Source of the DNA: Chitinophaga pendula
GTDB taxonomy: Bacteria > Bacteroidota > Bacteroidia > Chitinophagales > Chitinophagaceae
NCBI RefSeq assembly: GCF_020386615.1
Contig: NZ_CP077769.1
Location: 5,270,001 to 5,334,000, forward strand
Reading direction: 5' to 3'
Length of the DNA stretch: 64,000 nt
This document shows, in pieces, positions 8,225 to 17,416 of this stretch. The first letter of the stretch is position 1. Every line of letters starts with the position of its first letter. The translations under genes and the position numbers were made by a program. The notes beneath the pieces are model-generated. The model was not told the origin of the DNA. It saw only the letters and a list, made by a program, of their open reading frames with translations, and searched no databases.

Positions 8225-8659
8225 ATGCCCGATACTTTTGTAAGTAATCCTTCTTTTTTTAAACTAGATGCGACACTAAAAAAACTGCGTAATTACTGGC
8301 AGAAAACCTTTGATGACCTCGAAAAGGATATCACCGTAGACCAGTGGCTATTGCTGGAAAATCTTCACAAACACAAGAAAATCACGCACAACGAACTGGC
8401 CCGGCTGACGTCTAAAGACATCACCACGGTATCCCGTATCATCGAGCTGATGGTAAGAAAGGAGCTGGTGATCCGGGAAGGCGCCGTGACCGACCGCAGA
8501 AAGGTCTTTTTGCAGCTGACAGAGAAGGGCAACGAAAAGTACAAAGAGGTAAGACCTATCGTATTGGATATGCGTAAGAAAGGATGGAAGGGACTAACAG
8601 AAAGGGATTACGAGGAATTGACCCGTATCCTGGATACTATCTATGTGAATATGTCATAA
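8225..8659 (+). CDS. MarR-family transcriptional regulator
   Basis: This 144-residue protein has the MarR fold: an N-terminal dimer helix, a winged helix-turn-helix around residues 45-105 (ITHNELARLTSKDITTVSRI as its recognition region) with the wing motif TDRRKVFLQLTEKG, and a C-terminal dimerisation helix. Members usually bind palindromes near their own promoter and release DNA on binding a small aromatic ligand or on oxidation. It is divergent from the E1 dehydrogenase gene, and a palindrome lies between them. Control of E1 is therefore plausible but unproven. There is no cysteine in the protein, which argues against a redox-sensing (OhrR-like) role. Confidence 0.88.
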   Translation: MPDTFVSNPSFFKLDATLKKLRNYWQKTFDDLEKDITVDQWLLLENLHKHKKITHNELARLTSKDITTVSRIIELMVRKELVIREGAVTDRRKVFLQLTEKGNEKYKEVRPIVLDMRKKGWKGLTERDYEELTRILDTIYVNMS

Positions 8660-8704
8660 AGCTAGTATGCAGCTGTCATAAACAGCTGCATACCGATGAT
8701 TTTA

Positions 8705-9316
8705 TTATTTTATTACGAACTCCAGCAGGCTGTCGTTCTCAATAAAGGCTTCGAGGGTATCCCCTATTTCTACCGGCCCCACACCAGCGGGTGTACCAGT
8801 GTAGATCAGGTCTCCTATATTAAGGGTGAAATACTTGGAGATATACGACACCAGAAAATCAAAAGAAAATAACAGGTCTTTGGTGTTTCCCTGTTGTACG
8901 ATCGTCTTATTCTTGTAGAGGCAGAAATTGATATCCTTTTTGTCCATTTCCGGCGTCACCGGGATGAAGTTACCCACTACTGCGGAGTTATCGAATGACT
9001 TGGCGATCTCCCAGGGCAGTCCTTTCGTTTTTTGCTTTTCCTGCAAGTCACGGGCGGTGAAGTCGATACCTACCGAGATCTGATCGTAATATTTATCAGC
9101 AAATTTCTCCTGTATGTGTTTACCGTTCTTGCACACGCGCAATACCAGCTCACACTCATAGTGGAGATTTTTGGTAAAATCCGGATAGTAAAAGGGATGG
9201 TTATTCTGGAGCAATGCATTTTTGGGTTTCATGAATAGCACTGGCTCTTCGGGTACCTCATTCTTTAGTTCTTTAGCATGATCTACATAGTTCCTTCCTA
9301 CGCAAATAATCTTCAT
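8705..9316 (-). CDS. fumarylacetoacetate hydrolase family protein
   Basis: This 203-residue protein belongs to the short FAH family, whose members hydrolyse or decarboxylate beta-diketo acids such as oxaloacetate or acylpyruvates using one divalent metal. The start motif KIICVGRNYVDHAKE and EPVLFMKPKNAL are typical, as is the core with GxDFTARD and the C-terminal IYTGTPAGVGP loop. The E-x-E metal ligands fall in HYECELVL. I start it at ATG 9316 rather than 9325 because homologues begin with MKII. The substrate cannot be told from sequence. Confidence 0.88.
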   Translation of the reverse strand: MKIICVGRNYVDHAKELKNEVPEEPVLFMKPKNALLQNNHPFYYPDFTKNLHYECELVLRVCKNGKHIQEKFADKYYDQISVGIDFTARDLQEKQKTKGLPWEIAKSFDNSAVVGNFIPVTPEMDKKDINFCLYKNKTIVQQGNTKDLLFSFDFLVSYISKYFTLNIGDLIYTGTPAGVGPVEIGDTLEAFIENDSLLEFVIK

Positions 9317-9368
9317 GGAGCGCACAATTTTATGGTTAAAAAAACGGATCGTTTAGGGTTTTTCAACG

Positions 9369-9950
9369 TTACTTTACAGCTGGAAAAGTAAGTTTATTAT
9401 AGGAATTCATCGTACGTTGGATGCCAACAGCAGCAAAACTTTCAATGATCTCCACACATTTCTCTATTTTCTCTTCCACGATCTTCCATTCCGCCGGTTC
9501 CCATTTGCCCAGCACAAACTCTACCTGTCTGCCTTTAGGATAGTTATTACCTATACCGAAACGCAGGCGGGGATAGTCCACGGTACCTATCAGCTCGTGG
9601 ATATTTTTAAGGCCGTTATGGCCGGCATCACTACCTCCGGGGCGGAGGCGGAGGGTTTCCAGGGGTAAGGCCAGTTCGTCTACGATCACCATGATATTCT
9701 CCAGGGGGATCTTCTCTTTATCCATCCAGTATTTCAGCGCTTTACCGCTCAGGTTCATATAAGTGGTGGGTTTGATAACGATGAATACACGTCCTTTCCA
9801 TTTACATTCCGCTACGTCTGCCAGCCTGTCGCTGCGAAAAGTAGCGCCATGTTTGGCCGCGAAAGCATCTGCTACGTCAAAGCCAATATTATGACGGGTA
9901 TGGTGATATTCAGCGCCTATATTCCCCAACCCTACTATCAGATATTTCAT
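9369..9950 (-). CDS. pth: peptidyl-tRNA hydrolase
   Basis: Pth cleaves the ester bond of peptidyl-tRNAs that drop off ribosomes, which recycles tRNA. The 193-residue product starts MKYLIVGLGNIG and has the catalytic histidine motif TRHNIGF near residues 17-23, the conserved MNLSG segment near 68, and the GGSDAGHNGLKN loop. The length fits the family. A longer open frame reaches 9980, but the conserved start is at 9950. The gene for ribosomal protein L25/Ctc lies immediately upstream on the same strand, an ordering common in many bacteria, although a terminator separates the two here. Confidence 0.95.
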   Translation of the reverse strand: MKYLIVGLGNIGAEYHHTRHNIGFDVADAFAAKHGATFRSDRLADVAECKWKGRVFIVIKPTTYMNLSGKALKYWMDKEKIPLENIMVIVDELALPLETLRLRPGGSDAGHNGLKNIHELIGTVDYPRLRFGIGNNYPKGRQVEFVLGKWEPAEWKIVEEKIEKCVEIIESFAAVGIQRTMNSYNKLTFPAVK

Positions 9951-10010
9951 ACTAGTTACTTTGAAGGACCTGGTATACAACGATGTATCTACAATCCGGC
10001 CTCAAAAATA

Positions 10011-10041
10011 AAAAGCCCCCCGGGAAAAACGGGAGGCTTTT
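10011..10041 (-). terminator. intrinsic terminator after the L25 gene
   Basis: AAAAGCC plus CCCG pair with CGGG plus GGCTTTT, with one mismatch in the stem, and the minus strand continues into TTTTTATTTTTG. It would end transcription of the L25 gene before pth. Confidence 0.8.
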
Positions 10042-10059
10042 ATAAAAAAGGCTAAAAGT

Positions 10060-10650
10060 TTATTTCTTCTTAGCGTCTTTCTCAGCCGCAGCTTCTTCCT
10101 GACGCAACTGACGGGTCATTACCACAGAAGCGATAGGAATACGCGGAGAGTTAACGATCTCGATACCTTCCAGCTGCACATCTTCTACGCGTACGTTAGC
10201 GTTCAGCTCCAGTGTTTCGATGTTTACTTCGATGTTCTCGCGAAGATCTTTAGGCAGGGCCTTTACTTTCAGCGCTTTCATTTTAGTAACCAGCTTACCA
10301 CCAGCTTTAACACCGGCAGCCAGTCCTACAAATTTCAGCGGCAAGGTCACCTGTACCTTTTTGTCATCTACCAGCTCCATGAAATCGATGTGAGCCAGTT
10401 CATCCGTTACAGTGTCAAACTGCAGGTCTTTCAGTACACATTTGTACGTCTTAGCGCCTAGTTTCACTTCTGCTACCTGAAAATCAGGTGTATATACCAG
10501 ATTTTTGAAAGACGCAGCCGGAGCAGAAAAGCTCACGGTCTCAGCACCCCCGTAAATAACACAAGGCACTTGTCCCTCAGAACGAATTTGGCGGGTGGCT
10601 TTTTTGCCGTGTTCGCTCCTGAGTTGTCCTTCGATGGTTATTGTTTTCAT
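10060..10650 (-). CDS. rplY: 50S ribosomal protein L25 / general stress protein Ctc
   Basis: This 196-residue protein is the long (Ctc-type) form of L25, which binds 5S rRNA in the large ribosomal subunit. The N-terminal L25 domain (about 1-95) starts with IEGQLRSEHGKKATRQIR. The C-terminal TL5 domain (about 96-185) carries the segment LPKDLRENIEVNIETLELN. A lysine- and glutamate-rich tail follows. It lies 48 bp downstream of prs on the same strand, the same order (prs then ctc, then pth) seen in many bacteria. Confidence 0.94.
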   Translation of the reverse strand: MKTITIEGQLRSEHGKKATRQIRSEGQVPCVIYGGAETVSFSAPAASFKNLVYTPDFQVAEVKLGAKTYKCVLKDLQFDTVTDELAHIDFMELVDDKKVQVTLPLKFVGLAAGVKAGGKLVTKMKALKVKALPKDLRENIEVNIETLELNANVRVEDVQLEGIEIVNSPRIPIASVVMTRQLRQEEAAAEKDAKKK

Positions 10651-10698
10651 TGTTTAAACAATTTATATGTGTAAATAAAATACCGTCTTTATAACACC

Positions 10699-11649
10699 TT
10701 ATCTATCCCTGCGCTGACTGTGTACAAATAAGCTAGTGATAGATTTATTCTCATACATGTTGCGTATCGCTACGGCAAACAGTTCGGCAGTGCTGATCAC
10801 TTTGATCTTGTTGCTCTCCTGGCGGATGGGAATAGTATCACATACTACCATTTCCTCCAGTATGGAATTTTCGATGTTCTCATATGCCTTACCACTGAAG
10901 ACCGGGTGTGTACAGAAAGCACGTACGCTCCTCGCTCCCTTTTCTTTCAGCAGGTTAGCTGCCTTACTTAAAGTACCCGCTGTATCACAGATATCATCTA
11001 TCAATACAATATCGCGGTCCTTTACATCCCCTATCACCACCATCGAAGCAATCTCGTTAGCACGTTTACGGTGCTTATCACAGATCACCATCTCTGCGTT
11101 GAAGTAAGAAGCCACTTCCCTTACCCGGTTAGTGCTGCCCACATCAGGGGACGCAAAGGTAAGGTTTTCCAGCTTCAAATTCTCTATATAAGGAATGAAA
11201 ATAGCCGAGCTATCCAGGTGATCCACCGGAATATCAAAGAATCCCTGGATCTGTGGAGCGTGCAAGTCCATGGTGATCACCCTGTTAGCTCCCGCTGAGG
11301 TCAGCAGGTTCGCTACCAGCTTCGAACCGATCGCCACCCTGGGTTTATCCTTACGATCCTGACGCGCAAAACCAAAATAAGGGATCACCGCAGTAATATA
11401 ACCCGCAGATGCCCGCTTGGCGGCGTCAATCATCAATAACAGCTCCATCAGGTTGTCTGCTGGGGCATTCGTACCCTGTACCAGGAAAACATAGTCTCCA
11501 CGGATACTTTCCAGATAAACCGGCTGAAACTCGCCGTCGCTGAACTTTTGAATAGTAAGTTTCCCCAAGGGATTACCATATCGCTTGGCGATCTTCTCTG
11601 CCAACGCGGGGTTACTATTGCCTGTAAAGATTTTAACTGATGGTTGCAT
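10699..11649 (-). CDS. prs: ribose-phosphate pyrophosphokinase
   Basis: PRPP synthetase makes phosphoribosyl pyrophosphate from ribose 5-phosphate and ATP for nucleotide, histidine and tryptophan synthesis. The 316-residue protein has the family features in order: FSDGEFQPVYLESIRGDYVF, the catalytic flexible-loop region after GFARQDRKDKPR, DLHAPQIQGFFDIPVDHL, and the PRPP-binding loop VLIDDICDTAGTL. The length is normal for the family. A TAGTTTTG -7 box lies about 20 bp upstream of the start. Confidence 0.97.
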   Translation of the reverse strand: MQPSVKIFTGNSNPALAEKIAKRYGNPLGKLTIQKFSDGEFQPVYLESIRGDYVFLVQGTNAPADNLMELLLMIDAAKRASAGYITAVIPYFGFARQDRKDKPRVAIGSKLVANLLTSAGANRVITMDLHAPQIQGFFDIPVDHLDSSAIFIPYIENLKLENLTFASPDVGSTNRVREVASYFNAEMVICDKHRKRANEIASMVVIGDVKDRDIVLIDDICDTAGTLSKAANLLKEKGARSVRAFCTHPVFSGKAYENIENSILEEMVVCDTIPIRQESNKIKVISTAELFAVAIRNMYENKSITSLFVHSQRRDR

Positions 11650-11892
11650 GATGAAAGAAAAGAAGGTGCAAAACTATGGTTTTTTGAAAGTATCTGCCAT
11701 ATTTTTTTCAATCACTACTAGCATTTTTATACATGTATACTAAATTAATAATACTAAAATTATTTATAATCAACACATTAATGTCTAATAATTTTCATAT
11801 CATTTTGTATATCACACCCGACTATATTTCTTCCTCCAACCCGCCACATTTGCCCCGGAAATCCTATCTTGTAGTATAATCTAAGATACCCC
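11650..11892. other. AT-rich divergent intergenic region prs/radC
   Basis: On the minus strand TAGTTTTG (11676-11669) fits the -7 consensus for prs; no clear -33 element is visible. A 12-bp perfect palindrome, TATACATGTATA, lies at 11728-11739 and could be a regulator site. The rest is AT-rich, and I see no gene or RNA in it. Confidence 0.45.
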
Positions 11893-12594
11893 GTGAATGT
11901 AACCCCCACCCACTTCGCGATCCGTCAACTGGCGGAAGATGACAAACCTAGGGAAAAACTCCTTCAAAATGGTCCCGCTGGCCTCAGCGAAGTAGAGCTA
12001 TTAGCGATCCTGCTCAATAGCGGCTATCGCGAAAAATCTGCCCTTGACCTGGCCCGCGAAATACTGCTCGCAGCCGACAATAACTTAGGAGAGCTGGGCC
12101 GCCTGAGCATCGCACAATTGAAAAAGATCAAGGGCGTCGGTGAAGTCAAAGCCCTCTCCATCATCGCCGCTATGGAACTGGCCCGCCGCCGGCAGGCAGG
12201 TTATATGCGTGAAAAAAAGACCATCCAGGGTGGCCGGGATGCCGCCCTCTATTTCAAACCCATCCTCAGCGACAGCCCCTTCGAAGCCTTCTATACCCTC
12301 TATCTGAACAGCGCCTGCCGCGTCATCCGGTACCGTTGTATCAGTACCGGCGGAACATCCAGCACCGTCGTCGATCCTAAACTCATCTTCCGGGAGGCCC
12401 TCGAACTGGGCGCCAGCAGGCTACTGCTCTGCCATAACCACCCCTCCGGCAGCCTCCGCCCCAGCAGCGCCGATATCAACCTCACCCACAAACTGAAAGA
12501 AGCAGGCAAACTATTCGATATCGACGTATTGGACCATATCATCGTATCAGAAGCCGGATACTGTAGCATGGTAGAAGAAGGGATTATCTTCTGA
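11893..12594 (+). CDS. radC: RadC/DUF2466 family JAB-domain protein
   Basis: This 233-residue protein has the classic RadC layout: an N-terminal UPF0758 segment with a helix-hairpin-helix-like part (about 10-80, LKKIKGVGEVKALSI) and a C-terminal JAB/MPN metalloprotease-like domain with HNHPSG followed by SADINLT near residues 178-196. Despite its old name a role in DNA repair is not established, and the biochemical function is unknown. Translation appears to start at GTG 11893. It stands alone among housekeeping genes, so it looks chromosomal rather than the element-borne type found with anti-restriction genes. Confidence 0.9.
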   Translation: MNVTPTHFAIRQLAEDDKPREKLLQNGPAGLSEVELLAILLNSGYREKSALDLAREILLAADNNLGELGRLSIAQLKKIKGVGEVKALSIIAAMELARRRQAGYMREKKTIQGGRDAALYFKPILSDSPFEAFYTLYLNSACRVIRYRCISTGGTSSTVVDPKLIFREALELGASRLLLCHNHPSGSLRPSSADINLTHKLKEAGKLFDIDVLDHIIVSEAGYCSMVEEGIIF

Positions 12595-12641
12595 GCCACC
12601 ACATCCGCCCCCTCACTGTCAGATGACATAACTTCGTGATA

Positions 12642-12668
12642 TAATGAAAATGATTTTCATTACTTTCG
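12642..12668 (+). promoter_or_regulatory. 21-bp perfect palindrome (Fur-box-like) over the promoter of the oxidoreductase gene
   Basis: Bases 12642-12662 form a perfect 10-1-10 palindrome whose core TGAAAAT-G-ATTTTCA has the 7-1-7 layout of Fur-family sites (Fur: TGATAAT-N-ATTATCA). TACTTTCG at 12661-12668 resembles the -7 element TAnnTTTG, so the palindrome fills the space between the -33 and -7 positions. That is where a repressor would block RNA polymerase. Confidence 0.5.
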
Positions 12669-12703
12669 CAGATATTTTTTTTTATCAATTCCACTGTGCG
12701 TAT

Positions 12704-13690
12704 ATGCTCAAAATAGGAATCTTCGGTGTAGGACATTTAGGTAAGATCCATCTTTCCCAACTAGTGACCATGAAAGATGTTGAAGTTGTAGGTTTTTATG
12801 ACCCCAGCAATGCCAATGCTGCCGGCGTCAACGAGCAATACAATATTCCACGCTTCACCATGGCGGAAGAGTTGATACAGCAGGTCGATGCTATCGATAT
12901 TGTATCTCCTACCACCACCCACTTCAATTTATGTGAGCTGGCATTACGCAATGGTAAACACATCTTTGTGGAAAAACCCATGACCAATACCATGGAAGAG
13001 GCTAAAACACTGGTTAAGCTGGTGGAAGAAGCCAACATCAAATTCCAGGTAGGCCATGTAGAACGTTTCAACCCGGCATTCCTCGCCCTAAAAGGATACG
13101 ACCTCAAACCCATGTTCATCGAAGTACACCGCCTGGCCGAGTTCAACCCCAGAGGTACCGACGTCAGCGTGATACTCGATCTCATGATCCATGATATAGA
13201 TATCGTACTCAGCATCGTCAAATCCAGTATCAGCCGTATCTCCGCCAGTGGCGTAGCCGTAATGAGCGATACCCCCGACATTGCCAACGTACGTATCGAA
13301 TTCCATAACGGCTGCGTCGCCAACCTGACCTCTAGCCGCATCTCCCTCAAAAAAATGCGCAAAATGCGCCTCTTCCAGAAAGATGCCTATATCGGTATCG
13401 ACTTCCTGGACAAAAAAACGGAGATCATCAAACTGAAAACACCACAAGACGAAGGCCTATTCACACTCGACATAGATACCAATAGCGGTAAAAAGACCAT
13501 CGCCATCGACAATCCCGAGATCAAACAGGTCAATGCCATCCGTATGGAACTGGAACTGTTCCGCGACAGCATCCTGCAGAACAAGCCTGTACATGTGAAT
13601 GTGATCGATGGCTTCCAGGCACTGGAAGTCGCTCACCAGATCCTGCAAAAGATCGGCAAAGGTCAGGCTTCTCCCGCCGCCGGCAAATAA
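12704..13690 (+). CDS. Gfo/Idh/MocA family NAD(P)-dependent oxidoreductase
   Basis: This 328-residue protein has an N-terminal Rossmann domain (IGIFGVGHLGKIH at the start, with EKPMTNT near 89-95 as the family's EKP motif) and a C-terminal alpha/beta dimer domain. The conserved histidine-containing segment LMIHDIDIVLSI (about 160-171) supplies the usual catalytic region. Substrates in this family are mostly sugars, inositol or related polyols, and the exact one cannot be read here. The frame is open to 12644, but the ATG at 12704 starts directly at the nucleotide-binding motif and leaves the promoter and palindrome upstream. Regulation by a Fur-type repressor is suggested only by that palindrome. 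Confidence 0.88.
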   Translation: MLKIGIFGVGHLGKIHLSQLVTMKDVEVVGFYDPSNANAAGVNEQYNIPRFTMAEELIQQVDAIDIVSPTTTHFNLCELALRNGKHIFVEKPMTNTMEEAKTLVKLVEEANIKFQVGHVERFNPAFLALKGYDLKPMFIEVHRLAEFNPRGTDVSVILDLMIHDIDIVLSIVKSSISRISASGVAVMSDTPDIANVRIEFHNGCVANLTSSRISLKKMRKMRLFQKDAYIGIDFLDKKTEIIKLKTPQDEGLFTLDIDTNSGKKTIAIDNPEIKQVNAIRMELELFRDSILQNKPVHVNVIDGFQALEVAHQILQKIGKGQASPAAGK

Positions 13691-13703
13691 TAAGATGAAA
13701 TGA

Positions 13704-14381
13704 TTAACGGCTGCCTTTCAGCAAAGCGGCAGCCACTAAAAGATCCTGTGGACGCGTGATCTTAATGTTCGCTTCTTCCCCCTCAACCAGGTGTACCTGG
13801 TGCCCTAACCGCTCTATTACGGTGGCTTCATCCGTAAACAACGGATCATAGGGTAATGCAAATGCTGCTAATATCAGCTCAGAAAGAAAGGTCTGCGGCG
13901 TCTGTATGATCCGGAACTGCTGCCGGTCTACCGCCCTGTTGCCCCTAGTATCTACCTGCCTGACACTGTCCTTCATCTCCAGCACCGGGATGGCATTACC
14001 ATATGCCAGCGCTGCTTCATAACAACGATGTATCAACGCAGAAGATAATAAAGGCCGTACACCGTCCTGGATAAATACGACAGCCGGCTCCCTTACCTGC
14101 GCCAGGCCATTTTTTACAGAGTGAAAACGCGTCTCCCCACCTGCTATCACCTGTATAGGCGCTCCGGGAAAATGTTGCAATATGCCTGCTACATAGCTGA
14201 AATGTTCAGCCGGTACCACCAATATCACTTCCATATCCGGGTAAGCCTGTAAGAAAGCATGAATGGTATGATACAGCACAGGCCGCCCTTCCAGCTCCAG
14301 GAACTGTTTGGGGATGCTGCTGCCCATCCTCACACCACTACCGCCCGCTACGATGATCGCTATTTTCTTTCTCTGCTGCAT
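13704..14381 (-). CDS. ispD: 2-C-methyl-D-erythritol 4-phosphate cytidylyltransferase
   Basis: IspD couples CTP to methylerythritol phosphate in the non-mevalonate isoprenoid pathway. The 225-residue product starts with the nucleotide-binding loop VAGGSGVRMGSSIPKQF and has HDGVRP-like IQDGVRPLLS near residue 105 and QTPQTF near 160. The length fits the family. It is convergent with the oxidoreductase gene (13 bp between stops) and lies downstream of queA on the same strand, with a terminator in between. Confidence 0.94.
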   Translation of the reverse strand: MQQRKKIAIIVAGGSGVRMGSSIPKQFLELEGRPVLYHTIHAFLQAYPDMEVILVVPAEHFSYVAGILQHFPGAPIQVIAGGETRFHSVKNGLAQVREPAVVFIQDGVRPLLSSALIHRCYEAALAYGNAIPVLEMKDSVRQVDTRGNRAVDRQQFRIIQTPQTFLSELILAAFALPYDPLFTDEATVIERLGHQVHLVEGEEANIKITRPQDLLVAAALLKGSR

Positions 14382-14410
14382 AAAGGGAGAACGCTTATGT
14401 CTGCTATAAA

Positions 14411-14438
14411 AAAAGTCCCACCAGCAGGCGGGACTTTT
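14411..14438 (-). terminator. intrinsic terminator after queA
   Basis: AAAAGTCCC (14411-14419) pairs with GGGACTTTT (14430-14438) and inner CC/GG pairs. On the minus strand the stem runs into TTTTTTTATAG, so it would end the queA transcript before ispD. Confidence 0.8.
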
Positions 14439-14456
14439 CTATCAGTGAATACTATC

Positions 14457-15506
14457 TTAAAGAATCAGCATGGCATCGCCATAGCTGAAGAAACGGTATT
14501 TCTCTTTGATCGCCTGCTGGTAAGCTTCCATGATCAACTCATAACCGGCAAAAGCACAAGTCATGATCAACAGGCTCGTCTTAGGCAGATGGAAGTTAGT
14601 AACCAATGCATTAGGGATAGCAAAATCGTAAGGCGGGTGAATGAACATGTTCGTCCATCCTTCTGCTGCCTTCAGGTGGTTCTGTGCAGTCACGGAAGAT
14701 TCCACCGCACGTACGGTAGTAGTACCGATCGCGCAGATCTTACGGTTCTCTTCTTTTGCTTTGTTTACGATCTTCACAGCATACTCATCGATGTGGAAAT
14801 ATTCCGCATCCATTTTGTGTTTGCTCAGATCTTCCACTTCGATAGGACGGAAAGTACCCAAACCGGTATGCAGCGTCACCTCAGCAAATTTCACACCTTT
14901 GATCTCCAGACGCTTGATCAGCTCCCGGCTAAAGTGCAGCCCTGCAGTAGGGGCAGCCACCGCACCTTCATACTTGGCGTATACAGTCTGGTAACGCTCT
15001 TTATCGTCATCCTCAGGCTTACGTTTGATGTATTTAGGTAATGGCGTCTCACCCAGACTATCCAATACTTGTTTGAACTCGTCGTCATTTCCTTCGAAGA
15101 GGAAACGGATGGTACGTCCGCGGGAAGTAGTATTATCTATTACCTCTGCTACCAATGACTCATCGTCGCCAAAATACAATTTATTACCCACCCTGATCTT
15201 ACGCGCAGGATCAACGATCACATCCCACAGGCGGTTCTGCTTGTTCAGTTCACGCAGCAAAAATACCTCGATCTTAGCACCGGTCTTTTCCTTACGGCCA
15301 TACAGACGGGCAGGGAACACCTTGGTGTTGTTCACCATCATCACATCCTTGTCATTGAAATAACCCAGGATATCCTTAAAGATCTTGTGTTCGATTTTGC
15401 CGGTAGCACGGTTCACCACCATCAGACGAGATTCGTCTCTGGTTTTGGAAGGATGTTGTGCGATCAGATTTAAAGGGAGGTCGAATTTGAACTGTGATAG
15501 TTTCAT
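14457..15506 (-). CDS. queA: S-adenosylmethionine:tRNA ribosyltransferase-isomerase
   Basis: QueA moves the ribosyl group of S-adenosylmethionine to preQ1-modified tRNA to form epoxyqueuosine. The 349-residue protein starts [27 protein letters not shown] and carries the family segments [37 protein letters not shown] and [12 protein letters not shown]. The length is normal. TACCTTCG upstream on the minus strand (15542-15535) may be a weak -7 element. Confidence 0.96.
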   Translation of the reverse strand: MKLSQFKFDLPLNLIAQHPSKTRDESRLMVVNRATGKIEHKIFKDILGYFNDKDVMMVNNTKVFPARLYGRKEKTGAKIEVFLLRELNKQNRLWDVIVDPARKIRVGNKLYFGDDESLVAEVIDNTTSRGRTIRFLFEGNDDEFKQVLDSLGETPLPKYIKRKPEDDDKERYQTVYAKYEGAVAAPTAGLHFSRELIKRLEIKGVKFAEVTLHTGLGTFRPIEVEDLSKHKMDAEYFHIDEYAVKIVNKAKEENRKICAIGTTTVRAVESSVTAQNHLKAAEGWTNMFIHPPYDFAIPNALVTNFHLPKTSLLIMTCAFAGYELIMEAYQQAIKEKYRFFSYGDAMLIL

Positions 15507-15596
15507 ATTACGGTATGAATAAATTTAAAGGTGGCGAAGGTACATATAATTATCCACTCCATCAAAAATGAATACTAGTACCTGCTTATCAATTAT

Positions 15597-17339
15597 TTAG
15601 ATATTTATCCCCTTCGGTATCGCCGCGATCAGTTGCTGTGTATAACTACTTCGCGGATGCGCATACACCTCGCCCGCAGGCCCTAGCTCTTCGATCTTCC
15701 CCTTGTTCATCACCATCATCCGGTCACTGATAAACCGGACTACCGAAAGGTCATGTGAGATGAAGATGTAAGTAAATCCAAACTCTTCCCGCAACTGCAT
15801 CAGCAGGTTCAGCACCTGCGCCTGTATACTTACATCCAGGGCAGACACTGACTCGTCACAGATGATGAAGGAAGGATGTACTGCCAATGCCCGGGCTATC
15901 ACCACCCGTTGCCGCTGCCCACCCGAAAACTCATGTGGATAACGATGATAGTGAGCGGGCAATAGCTGCACTTTCTCCAGCAGCTCCATCACTTTTTCCT
16001 TCCGCTCCCGGTCATGCTGATACAAGCCATGCACCTGCATCGGCTCCAGTATCGCCTGCCCAATGGGCATCCGCGGCTGCAGCGAAGAATACGGGTCCTG
16101 AAATATCAGCTGCATATCTTTCCGCAGTTCCCGCATGCCGCCAGCAGACAGGTCCATCAGTTCCTGTCCTTTATATAATATACTACCCGCGGTAGGTGGC
16201 ACCAGCCGGAGTAAACTTCTGCCCAGGGTCGTCTTTCCACATCCTGACTCTCCTACCAGCCCCAGCGTCTCACCATCCTGCACATGAAAACTCACATCAT
16301 CTACCGCTTTGATCCAGTGCTGCACTTTGCCCAGCAGGTTACGCCTGCCTGGAAACCAGGTCTTCAATCCTTTCACTTCCAGCAACGGCGGCCTTTGCGC
16401 TAAAGTAGCCGCCCGGGTTGCTATCTGCCCGGCCGGGACCACCAGGCTGTCTATCAATTCACGGATCACATAAGGTTTCTCCCGTATCTGCCCCGCGGCA
16501 TCCACCTCCATAAAGTCGGCGGTCACCGGTAGCCGGCGCAGTTGCCGGTCCAGCGGCGGCCGGCAAGCCAGCAACCCTTTCGTATAGGGATGCCGGGGAT
16601 GCCGGAATACCTGATCGACCGTACCCTGTTCTACAATATCGCCTTTGTACATCACCAATACCCGGTCGGCAATGTCTGCAATCACTCCCAGATCGTGTGT
16701 AATGAAGATAACACTCATATCCAGCTGCTGCTGCAACTCCCGGATCAGCTCCAGGATCGTTCGCTGTACCGTAACATCCAAGGCAGTAGTAGGCTCATCG
16801 GCGATCAGCAGTTTAGGAGCACAGCTGATAGCCATGGCGATCATCACCCGCTGCTTTTGTCCACCGGACAATTCGTGCGGATAGCGGTCCAATAATCGTT
16901 CCGGATCGGGCAGACGCACCTGCCGGAACAACTCCAGCGCACGGGCCCTGGCAGCAGCCGCAGATATCTTTTTATGTAAACGGATAACTTCTGTTACCTG
17001 CGCACCGCAGGTCAACAGGGGGTTGAGAGACGTCATAGGCTCCTGGAAGATCATCGCGATCTCATTACCTCTGTAAGTACGCATCTCTTCAGGAGAAAGG
17101 GTCAACAGGGAAGTAGCCTTCGTACCCTGGTGGTATACAATGCTGCCGTTACTGATACGGCCCGGCGATTGTAACAACCGCATGATAGCGAGAGAGGTGA
17201 CCGACTTACCGGACCCCGACTCTCCTACTATGCCTAATATCTCGCCTTTGTTCACCTCCAGTGAAATACCTTTTACTGCCGTGACAGCCTCCTGTCCAGC
17301 AGCAAAAGTAACGGTAAGATCCCGGATGGATAATAACAT
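15597..17339 (-). CDS. peptide ABC transporter ATP-binding protein, two ATPase domains fused
   Basis: This 580-residue protein has two complete ATP-binding cassettes, like YejF or a fused DppD-DppF, and would power uptake of oligopeptides or dipeptides. The first cassette (1-270) has Walker A GESGSGKS, signature LSGGQKQR and Walker [13 protein letters not shown]. The second (about 325-575) has [16 protein letters not shown] and [12 protein letters not shown], where serine replaces the usual proline after Asp-Glu. Each cassette is followed by the oligopeptide-type C-terminal segment ([10 protein letters not shown], and [17 protein letters not shown]). No permease or binding-protein gene is next to it, so the transporter is probably assembled from genes elsewhere. 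Confidence 0.92.
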   Translation of the reverse strand: MLLSIRDLTVTFAAGQEAVTAVKGISLEVNKGEILGIVGESGSGKSVTSLAIMRLLQSPGRISNGSIVYHQGTKATSLLTLSPEEMRTYRGNEIAMIFQEPMTSLNPLLTCGAQVTEVIRLHKKISAAAARARALELFRQVRLPDPERLLDRYPHELSGGQKQRVMIAMAISCAPKLLIADEPTTALDVTVQRTILELIRELQQQLDMSVIFITHDLGVIADIADRVLVMYKGDIVEQGTVDQVFRHPRHPYTKGLLACRPPLDRQLRRLPVTADFMEVDAAGQIREKPYVIRELIDSLVVPAGQIATRAATLAQRPPLLEVKGLKTWFPGRRNLLGKVQHWIKAVDDVSFHVQDGETLGLVGESGCGKTTLGRSLLRLVPPTAGSILYKGQELMDLSAGGMRELRKDMQLIFQDPYSSLQPRMPIGQAILEPMQVHGLYQHDRERKEKVMELLEKVQLLPAHYHRYPHEFSGGQRQRVVIARALAVHPSFIICDESVSALDVSIQAQVLNLLMQLREEFGFTYIFISHDLSVVRFISDRMMVMNKGKIEELGPAGEVYAHPRSSYTQQLIAAIPKGINI

Positions 17340-17416
17340 CGGACGATTACGGTTTCAGATGTACGTTGACAATTCCCGATCAGCAGGGTATACTACAATG
17401 ATAGGGAAAATAAACG

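Noticed and set aside
11893..12594. radC as a marker of a mobile element or defence island
   Set aside because: It is flanked by ordinary housekeeping genes, with no integrase, att site or defence gene near it.
12642..12662. Palindrome as an intrinsic terminator of radC
   Set aside because: The stem is AT-rich with a one-base centre and would be unstable as RNA; the promoter overlap fits an operator better.
14259..15041. Open frame opposite queA and the ispD start
   Set aside because: It spans two conserved genes on the other strand and the terminator between them.
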